Position numbers and translations under genes: made by a program. Below the pieces are notes generated by a model. It was not told where the DNA came from. It made no database searches and saw only the letters and a list, made by a program, of their open reading frames with translations. From assembly GCA_002238785.1 (NCBI GenBank), contig MPNA01000025.1, forward strand, positions 1-38,338: 38,338 nt of DNA, in the 5' to 3' direction. Below are positions 33,176-38,338 of the stretch, one piece after another; the first letter of the stretch is position 1, and each line of letters opens with the position of its first letter. This DNA is from a bacterium OM1 bin76. Its GTDB lineage: Bacteria > Actinomycetota > Acidimicrobiia > Spongiisociales > ZC4RG35.

Positions 33176-33193
33176 GCCGAGGGAGGCCCCTAC

Positions 33194-33937
33194 ATGAGCC
33201 AGGCAGACACCCAGGAGCAGACGGAACACCCTTCCCGGCCTCCCTATCGACCTCATGTGGGAGAAAACCGCCCCTACTTGCGGGATGTGATTCTGGGCGT
33301 CAATGACGGCCTGGTCTCGATATTCCTGCTGGTGGCCGGCCTGGTCGGCGGCCAACTCGGCTCGGCGGAGGTCCTGCTGGGCGGCTTGGTGGGCGCCCTG
33401 GCCGGGGCCGTTTCCATGGCTCTGGGGGAGTATCTGGCCACCAAGTCCCAAGAAGAGGTGTGGGACGCAGAACTGTTACTTGAGGATGAACACATAAAGC
33501 ACTACCGAGACGAGGAGGCCGCCCAACTCTACGAACTGCTAGAGCCATTCGGGCTCGACGGAGAAGACCTGGAGGAGGCGGTCAGAATGTTCTCGGCGAC
33601 CGATCAACGACTCAAACAAGCCATGGCGGTACTTGAATTCGGGGTGGTCGAATCGGAGCGGCGCTCGCCATATCGGGCAGGATGGATGTCAGGAGGGTTT
33701 TTCCTGGCGGGTTCCGCACTCCCCCTGGCGCCTTTCCTGTTCTCTCTTGAACCTAGTGTCAGCCTGCTGTGGTCAGTTGGATTGACGTTTATCGGGCTGT
33801 TCACAGTCGGGTGGACCAAGACTCGGATCACCTACAACCCGGGGGTCCGCTCCGGCTTGGAAAACATGCTGATCGCCGGGGCCGGCGCAACGCTGGCCTG
33901 GTGGGTCGGCCGTATCCTGGATATCAGCCTTTCCTGA
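33194..33937 (+). CDS. VIT1/CCC1 family iron/manganese transporter
   Basis: This 247-residue membrane protein belongs to the VIT1/CCC1 family, which moves Fe2+ or Mn2+ across membranes. The opening motif LRDVILGVNDGLVSIFLLVAG is diagnostic; given in parts it is RDVILGVNDGLVS and FLLVAGLVGG. The following helix, ALAGAVSMALGEYLATKSQ, is also typical. A Glu/Asp-rich cytosolic stretch (about 85-130) matches the metal-binding loop. Three more helices fill the C-terminus, five in all. GGGAGG precedes ATG 33194 closely. It follows icmF after 18 bases and is probably co-transcribed with it. The DtxR-like palindrome upstream of icmF would make sense if metal supply controlled the pair (inference). Confidence 0.9.
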   Translation: MSQADTQEQTEHPSRPPYRPHVGENRPYLRDVILGVNDGLVSIFLLVAGLVGGQLGSAEVLLGGLVGALAGAVSMALGEYLATKSQEEVWDAELLLEDEHIKHYRDEEAAQLYELLEPFGLDGEDLEEAVRMFSATDQRLKQAMAVLEFGVVESERRSPYRAGWMSGGFFLAGSALPLAPFLFSLEPSVSLLWSVGLTFIGLFTVGWTKTRITYNPGVRSGLENMLIAGAGATLAWWVGRILDISLS

Positions 33938-33953
33938 TCCCCCCCGGTCCGAC

Positions 33954-34361
33954 CTACCCGTCCCTGCGGGAACCCTCGTGCTCCGATGCCTGACGTAACC
34001 ACGTCTGTAGGCTGCGGGTGCTGGGCAGCCGTCTCACGATCCGATGCTTATGGTTTGCCGCGGTAAGCGCTTCCCGGAATTCCTTCACCGAGAAACCGTG
34101 CAGATCCTCCATCTTGTGTATTCCGGCAGCTCTCAACAGGGCGGAATACCTTCCGCCTATCCCCCGCAACTGCAACAAGTCGACCGATGTCGCCATATCC
34201 AGTAGTTTCTGGCAGTCAATCCCGGTTTCCTGGGACAGCAAACGCAGGCGGTCCGCCTGCCGAGTTCTTCGAACAAAAGCTTCGGCTGTCTTTATTCCCG
34301 CTTTTCTCAACCGCGTTGCGGAGAGGTGGTCGATCCCCGCGATCTGCCCGATAGTGGTCAC
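33954..34361 (-). CDS. DUF4332 helix-hairpin-helix protein at the end of the cox-type cluster
   Basis: This 135-residue soluble protein has the DUF4332 pattern: two helix-hairpin-helix-like units, IAGIDHLSATRLRKAGIKT (about 7-25) and LRGIGGRYSALLRAAGI (about 64-80). Such units usually bind DNA or mediate protein contacts; the function of DUF4332 is unknown. The ATG at 34361 overlaps the stop of the cytidylyltransferase gene by four bases, so it is translated with the molybdenum-enzyme maturation genes. That is unexpected, because no such factor belongs to the classic cox set. It ends 16 bases from the convergent transporter gene. Confidence 0.82.
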   Translation of the reverse strand: MTTIGQIAGIDHLSATRLRKAGIKTAEAFVRRTRQADRLRLLSQETGIDCQKLLDMATSVDLLQLRGIGGRYSALLRAAGIHKMEDLHGFSVKEFREALTAANHKHRIVRRLPSTRSLQTWLRQASEHEGSRRDG

Positions 34362-35017
34362 GATGCCCCATTCCTCCGGTGCTTGCCTGGCGAGTGGTCG
34401 TCCCCGATGGTGTGTTCCGGATGCAGCTGCGCCCCACGGGGCTTCAGTCTCTCCACGTCCTGCTGGTCATCCACATCCTCGGGGGGAGATTCCGGTAACC
34501 AGACTTCGGTGACCCACTCGGGGTGGGACTTGAAGAGTTGCATCGCGCCGCGATCTCCGTCCAGCATCATCAACCGGCGCCAAAGCACCCTGTCGACCAG
34601 CACGGGATTGGAGTGGGTGTAGCGATATCTGGGGATCACCGCCGGGGTAATCCCCGGTCTGTAGGAATCCCTCAACCGTGCGGCGACCCCAACGTCTATT
34701 TCCGGTTGGTCCCCCAGCAGGATCAAGGCGCCCGACACCGCCGATCCTCGCTCCAAAGCATCCAAACCCACCCGTAGAGACCCGGCCATGCCCTTTTCCC
34801 ACTCGTGGTTGACTACCACTTGGCAATGGGAGAAATCCACTCCCTCCAGTATCAGGTCATGAGCCGCGCCCAGCACCACCCATGTCTCTTCTGAACCCAT
34901 CGCCAAGGCCGTTTGCAGGACTGTCCCCAGCAAAGTGGTGTCTCCCCATGGTTCCAACTGCTTGGGTCTCCCCAGCCGGGAGGAACTTCCCGCCGCCAAC
35001 ACCAGATTGGCAATCAT
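34358..35017 (-). CDS. MobA-like NTP transferase, probable molybdopterin cytidylyltransferase (MocA type)
   Basis: This 219-residue enzyme has the nucleotidyltransferase signature LAAGSSSRLGRPKQL at about 7-21 and the metal-binding LLGDQP near 100. It probably joins CMP to molybdopterin to form the cytosine-dinucleotide cofactor used by xanthine-oxidase-family hydroxylases. CTP rather than GTP is inferred from the cox neighbours and the LGRPKQ-type motif. The C-terminus (about 175-219) is rich in Pro, Asp and His and lacks recognisable structure. It overlaps the XdhC gene upstream (ATGA) and the DUF4332 gene downstream, each by four bases. Confidence 0.88.
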   Translation of the reverse strand: MIANLVLAAGSSSRLGRPKQLEPWGDTTLLGTVLQTALAMGSEETWVVLGAAHDLILEGVDFSHCQVVVNHEWEKGMAGSLRVGLDALERGSAVSGALILLGDQPEIDVGVAARLRDSYRPGITPAVIPRYRYTHSNPVLVDRVLWRRLMMLDGDRGAMQLFKSHPEWVTEVWLPESPPEDVDDQQDVERLKPRGAQLHPEHTIGDDHSPGKHRRNGAS

Positions 35018-35796
35018 GGTTTACCCTGCCGGTCGGGTCGGCGCGGACTACCAACCAGGTCGAGGGGCATCCGCGGTCGCCTGCGAGTGGAGATGATCTC
35101 TCCCAGGATGGCCACCGCCACCTCTGCAGGCGAGTCGGCGCCTATCTCCAGTCCGATCGGACCCTTGATCCGGGATATCTCCCGTTCACAGTAACCGGCT
35201 TCGGACAAACGCTGGACCCTGGCAGAAGCGGTGCGTTTGCTTCCCATCGCACCTATGTAACGTACGGGCGCTCTGAGGACCATCGGCCAAAGCGGCGCCT
35301 CGAAGCGCTCATCGTGGCTGAGCACCACCACATAGGATCGATGGTCGAACGCCAGTTGGGCAGCGATGTCGTCTGGCCATCCCACCAGGAGTTGGTCGGC
35401 GTCGGGGAACCTCTCGGGAGTGAGAAAGGCGGGGCGGGCATCGGACACCGTTATGTCAAAGTCGAGGTGCCTCGCCAGTGCACACAGCGCCTGGGCGATA
35501 TGAACGGCCCCGAAGATGATCAGATGAGGGCGAGGGATAATCACATCAATGAACACGGCCTGATCACCGTATGAAACTGCCATGGATCTTTCCCGCGACA
35601 TCAGTTTCCTGGCATCGGCCATCACCGATCCGGCCAGCCCGTCGGGTAGCACTCCGGCCACCAGTCCATTCTCGAGATCAACCGCCGCCGAGGCCCCGGT
35701 TGCAACACCCTCCACTACGGTTATCCGGGCTCCCAACCGCCGGTGGGCGATCAACTCGGAACAGGCGGCCAAGACCTCATCGTTGTATACGGTCAT
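35014..35796 (-). CDS. XdhC/CoxI family maturation factor, Rossmann-domain part
   Basis: This 260-residue protein matches the larger, C-terminal part of XdhC/CoxI. Residues 1-90 form the second half of the N-terminal module. The Rossmann-like domain starts at RPHLIIFGAVHIAQAL and includes YIGAMGSKRTASAR and the IGLEIGADSPAEVAVAIL tail. XdhC proteins bind the molybdenum cofactor, insert the essential sulfido ligand with a desulfurase, and deliver it to the hydroxylase. The usual GAGHV motif reads GAVHI here. The preceding gene encodes the missing N-terminal module, with a 68-base gap. An AT-rich stretch with CATTAT (35806-35801) lies just before ATG 35796 and could be a promoter for a leaderless transcript. 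Confidence 0.88.
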   Translation of the reverse strand: MTVYNDEVLAACSELIAHRRLGARITVVEGVATGASAAVDLENGLVAGVLPDGLAGSVMADARKLMSRERSMAVSYGDQAVFIDVIIPRPHLIIFGAVHIAQALCALARHLDFDITVSDARPAFLTPERFPDADQLLVGWPDDIAAQLAFDHRSYVVVLSHDERFEAPLWPMVLRAPVRYIGAMGSKRTASARVQRLSEAGYCEREISRIKGPIGLEIGADSPAEVAVAILGEIISTRRRPRMPLDLVGSPRRPDRQGKP

Positions 35797-35864
35797 ACAG
35801 ATAATGGTTTCAATTTACAAACATTGAACGCGATGTCCCTAAAGCAGGGATCTCGCTCAGTTCT

Positions 35865-36176
35865 TCACCATTGTTCGATGAAGACCTGGATGGTGCCTCC
35901 ACAGGCAAGCCCAACGGTGAAGGCGTCGTCATCACTTATTCCATAGGTAATCAAACGCGGACTACCTTCGGCCAGCACCCTGACAGCGTGTTCGAAGACG
36001 TCGTTCTCCACACAACCGCCGGATACCGATCCAGCCATGTCGCCTTCAGAGGTAACCAGGAATTTCGCCCCGACCGGCCGTGGCGAGGGGCCGAGGGTGC
36101 CCACCACGGTGGCCACAGCCACCTTCTTTCCCTCAGACACCCAACGGTTACGGGTTCGCAAGGCTTCTTCCATCAT
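35865..36176 (-). CDS. XdhC/CoxI N-terminal domain protein
   Basis: This 103-residue protein is the N-terminal XdhC_CoxI module alone. [29 protein letters not shown] and [16 protein letters not shown] are the family landmarks. The two cysteines (in SGGCVE and LACGG) are candidates for cofactor or sulfur handling. It ends where the larger XdhC continues with a Rossmann domain; the companion gene downstream supplies that part. Separate small and large XdhC genes are known in cox clusters, so this is a split form rather than a broken gene. Its ATG overlaps the stop of the CoxE-like gene by four bases. The true partner is still to be shown. Confidence 0.87.
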   Translation of the reverse strand: MMEEALRTRNRWVSEGKKVAVATVVGTLGPSPRPVGAKFLVTSEGDMAGSVSGGCVENDVFEHAVRVLAEGSPRLITYGISDDDAFTVGLACGGTIQVFIEQW

Positions 36177-37294
36177 CTCCTTCGTTCCGGCAATGTCTCC
36201 AAAAGGGACACCAGGGTGGCTAGATCGGAAAGTCTACCCCCCGCCAGGAAATCATCCACGTGGGGAAGCGCAGCCTTCATACCCCGGGTCTCGGGAGCGA
36301 AGCCCTCCCGGGACGCCAGGGGATTCACCCAAATCAACCGGTGGACGGTGCGACGAAGACGTTCCATCTCTTGGGAGAGAACCTCAGGGTCCCCCCTGTC
36401 CCAACCGTCGGAGATAATGAGAGCAATCGGTCCGCCCCTGGTCACTCGTCTGCTCCATTCAAAGTTGAAAGAGCGCAGGCACTCCCCGATTCTGGTGCCC
36501 CCCGACCAGTCCTCAACGGACTCCGACACCTGTGCCAGGGCCTCGGTGGGATTGCGCCGCATCAGTTGCCGGGTGATGCGGGTCAGTCGAGTCGAAAACA
36601 CAAAGGTCTCCATCTTGCCCAATCGGGCGCGGGCCGCGTGTGCAAAATAGAGAAGCATCTCTGTGTAACGCTCCATGGAGCCCGACACATCGGCGATAAA
36701 CAGAATGGGGCGCGGTCGGGTTCTTCGGACGCTCTTCTTCAATTCGATCAGATCCCCCTCGGGACCCACGCATCTGCGGAGGGTCCTCCGCAGGTCCGGG
36801 CGGTCCCCCTTCGGCGAGGGTCGACGTCGACGGCTCCTCACCGGCTCCGGGCGCCAGATCATCTGAGCCAACAGGTTTCGCACCTGGGCCTGCTCGGCCT
36901 TGGTCAACTCCGAGAAGTCCTTCTCCAACAGCCTCTCCGCCCAGGAGGCGCCGGTAAAAGCTTGCATCTCCTCTCCGGCGGATTCACCGTCGTTCTCGGC
37001 ACCGCTCTGCTGAACCCTCCTTATCGTCCACAATCGGGGCTGCGGCGGGGCTGTCATAGCGATTCCACTGGAGAGATTGCGGCCGAAGAAGCGCACGAAC
37101 ACCCGGTCGAAGATAGGCAGTTGCCAGGGCGAGGAGACGGTCAGGCAGCGAAAGGCAGCATAGACATCGGCGCCGGAGGCCAGCCCTATCTCATCAACTG
37201 CCGCCATGAGGTCGGCGGCAGCGGTGGCTCCCACCGACAAGCCCTCCGACCTCAATTCCCGGGTGAACTCCACCAATGTCTCGGCGCCGGTCAT
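36173..37294 (-). CDS. coxE: CoxE-like VWA domain protein
   Basis: This 373-residue protein has the von Willebrand A domain of the CoxE family in its C-terminal half (about 190-360). The MIDAS metal site is intact: DVSGSM, then the Thr in GGTRIG and the Asp in ISDGWDRGD. The N-terminal half (about 1-180) is basic to mixed and helical. CoxE proteins act with the AAA+ ATPase CoxD to finish the Mo/Cu active site of CO dehydrogenase or related enzymes. No signal peptide is present, so it acts in the cytoplasm. It begins six bases after the AAA+ gene ends and overlaps the XdhC N-terminal gene by four bases. Confidence 0.92.
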   Translation of the reverse strand: MTGAETLVEFTRELRSEGLSVGATAAADLMAAVDEIGLASGADVYAAFRCLTVSSPWQLPIFDRVFVRFFGRNLSSGIAMTAPPQPRLWTIRRVQQSGAENDGESAGEEMQAFTGASWAERLLEKDFSELTKAEQAQVRNLLAQMIWRPEPVRSRRRRPSPKGDRPDLRRTLRRCVGPEGDLIELKKSVRRTRPRPILFIADVSGSMERYTEMLLYFAHAARARLGKMETFVFSTRLTRITRQLMRRNPTEALAQVSESVEDWSGGTRIGECLRSFNFEWSRRVTRGGPIALIISDGWDRGDPEVLSQEMERLRRTVHRLIWVNPLASREGFAPETRGMKAALPHVDDFLAGGRLSDLATLVSLLETLPERRR

Positions 37295-37300
37295 GTCGCC

Positions 37301-38194
37301 TCAGGTACCTGCGCGTACCAGGCTTTCCACTCCCCTTTGGGTGACCGCTTCAACGTCTTCCCGGTACTTGAGAACCACCCCCAACGTATCTTGCACGGTC
37401 CCGACGCTCAATTCGTCAGCCCCCAGCACTCTCAAGGCGCGAGCCCAATCCAGCGTCTCCGCCACTCCAGGGGGTTTGAAGAGTTCCAAGGCGCGAAGAT
37501 CGGACATCGCTTCAGCCAGTTGGTGAGCCAACCGCAAGTCGATGTCCGGGACTTTGGCCCGCACGATCGCCACCTCCCGATCCAGATCCGGGAAGTCCAG
37601 CCAGTGATATATGCATCTTCTCTTCAGTGCGTCGTGGATTTCCCGGGTTCGGTTGGAAGTGATCACCACCACGGGTGGCACAGAGGCTCGTACCACTCCA
37701 ATCTCGGGTATGGTGACCTGAAAGTCAGAGAGTATCTCCAGCAAGAAGGCCTCGAATTCTTCGTCGGCGCGATCCAGTTCGTCGATCAGCAGCACCGGGG
37801 GCTTGCCCGATGACGAATACTCCACCGCCTGCAACAGGGGGCGGGCCAACAGGTACTCGCGACTCATGATGCTCTCAATGGAAGCACCATCCCCTGTCCC
37901 TCCGGCTTCGATCAGCCTAATGGCGAGCATCTGCCGGGCGTAGTCCCACTCATAGAGGGCATGGTTAGCATCCAGGCCCTCATAGCACTGCAACCTGATG
38001 AGTTCTGTGTCCAGAACCTGGGACAACACCTTGGCCACCTCGGTCTTCCCTACTCCTGCCTCGCCTTCCAGGAACAGGGGCCGACCGAGACTGTGGGCCA
38101 GATGGATGGCCACTGCCAGGCTTCGGTCCGCCAGATAGCGGCAGGCGGCGAAGGCCGTGGTTACTTCGTCTACCGAACTAGGAGTCACGCCCAT
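37301..38194 (-). CDS. coxD: CoxD-like MoxR family AAA+ ATPase
   Basis: This 297-residue AAA+ chaperone has Walker A GEAGVGKTEV (about 43-52), Walker B PVLLIDELDRAD and sensor 1 VVVITSNRTREIHDALKRR, the last containing the arginine finger. CoxD-type MoxR ATPases use ATP, together with the VWA partner CoxE, to remodel a molybdenum hydroxylase while its metal site is assembled. It is the first gene of the leftward cluster seen here. The ATG at 38194 has GGTAAGG just upstream as a possible ribosome site. The stretch between this start and the window edge shows no clear cox structural gene. Confidence 0.92.
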   Translation of the reverse strand: MGVTPSSVDEVTTAFAACRYLADRSLAVAIHLAHSLGRPLFLEGEAGVGKTEVAKVLSQVLDTELIRLQCYEGLDANHALYEWDYARQMLAIRLIEAGGTGDGASIESIMSREYLLARPLLQAVEYSSSGKPPVLLIDELDRADEEFEAFLLEILSDFQVTIPEIGVVRASVPPVVVITSNRTREIHDALKRRCIYHWLDFPDLDREVAIVRAKVPDIDLRLAHQLAEAMSDLRALELFKPPGVAETLDWARALRVLGADELSVGTVQDTLGVVLKYREDVEAVTQRGVESLVRAGT

Positions 38195-38338
38195 AAACCT
38201 TACCCACTAAACCTCAATCCACCGATTTGACCGTCCGGGGGTGGGGTGATGTGGGCTTTTTGGTTCTTCGGGAGCGTGAGGGATGGTTTTGTGCCGGGTG
38301 TGTGAGGGTTTGCTGGGTGTCCGCTCGGTTTGGGGAGT

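Noticed and set aside
33954-38194. A full CO dehydrogenase operon
   Set aside because: Only maturation genes are present. No CoxL, CoxM or CoxS motifs occur, so CO oxidation cannot be claimed.

Overview
The window is GC-rich, densely packed DNA with many 4-base start/stop overlaps. It most likely comes from a high-GC actinobacterium, possibly class Acidimicrobiia. The clues are an S-(hydroxymethyl)mycothiol dehydrogenase (which implies mycothiol), an Eis-type acetyltransferase, long Thr-rich linkers in exported proteins, a fused IcmF mutase, and few clear Shine-Dalgarno sequences with possible leaderless starts. The class is inference; actinobacterial affiliation is better supported. No rRNA, phage, integrase, transposase or CRISPR array was seen.

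Layout. 1-750: 3' part of a secreted M23 endopeptidase whose 13 Ala-Pro-Thr5 heptads fill the left edge. 930-2585 (-): receiver-PP2C phosphatase and anti-sigma-type kinase. 2688-6120: Mrp ATPase (-), divergent from Glu/Leu-type dehydrogenase, ErpA/IscA-like carrier and RidA (+). 6130-9346: Eis-like acetyltransferase, two divergently encoded single-pass membrane proteins, and a stand-alone Nfu N-terminal domain protein. 9404-13753 (+): glcDEF glycolate oxidase operon with a co-translated membrane protein. 13760-19627: argS, amidase, PAC2-family protein and a malonyl-CoA-synthetase-like enzyme. 19649-19826 (-): tRNA-Asp and tRNA-Phe, with a tRNA 5' relic fused to the front of tRNA-Asp. 19931-20953 (-): quinone-reductase-like MDR protein. 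21276-27316 (+): complete peptide-type ABC transporter (fused double ATPase, lipoprotein, two permeases), followed by an MBL hydrolase. 28019-28573: a sparse gap with one small possible ORF. 28574-33937: mycothiol-dependent formaldehyde dehydrogenase (-), divergent from fused isobutyryl-CoA mutase IcmF and a VIT1/CCC1 transporter (+). 33954-38194 (-): a six-gene molybdenum-hydroxylase maturation cluster (CoxD-like AAA+, CoxE-like VWA, split XdhC, MocA-like cytidylyltransferase, DUF4332 protein) without structural hydroxylase genes in view.

How the genes work together. Three Fe-S biogenesis factors (Mrp, ErpA-like, Nfu-N) sit within 7 kb near the Fe-S enzyme GlcF. Glycolate oxidation, amidase activity, peptide uptake, acyl-CoA ligation and branched acyl-CoA isomerisation suggest a heterotroph living on organic acids and peptides. 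The cox-type cluster suggests a molybdopterin-cytosine-dinucleotide hydroxylase (CO dehydrogenase or relative) encoded elsewhere.

Most notable non-coding signals: an 11-base core TTCGGCGAACC found at three intergenic places (two between divergent genes), the chimeric tRNA-Asp 5' end, and a strong hairpin inside the peptide transporter operon. I did not find a clearly new defence or mobile system. The best candidates for something undescribed are the palindrome family and the DUF4332 gene locked by overlap into the cox maturation cluster.
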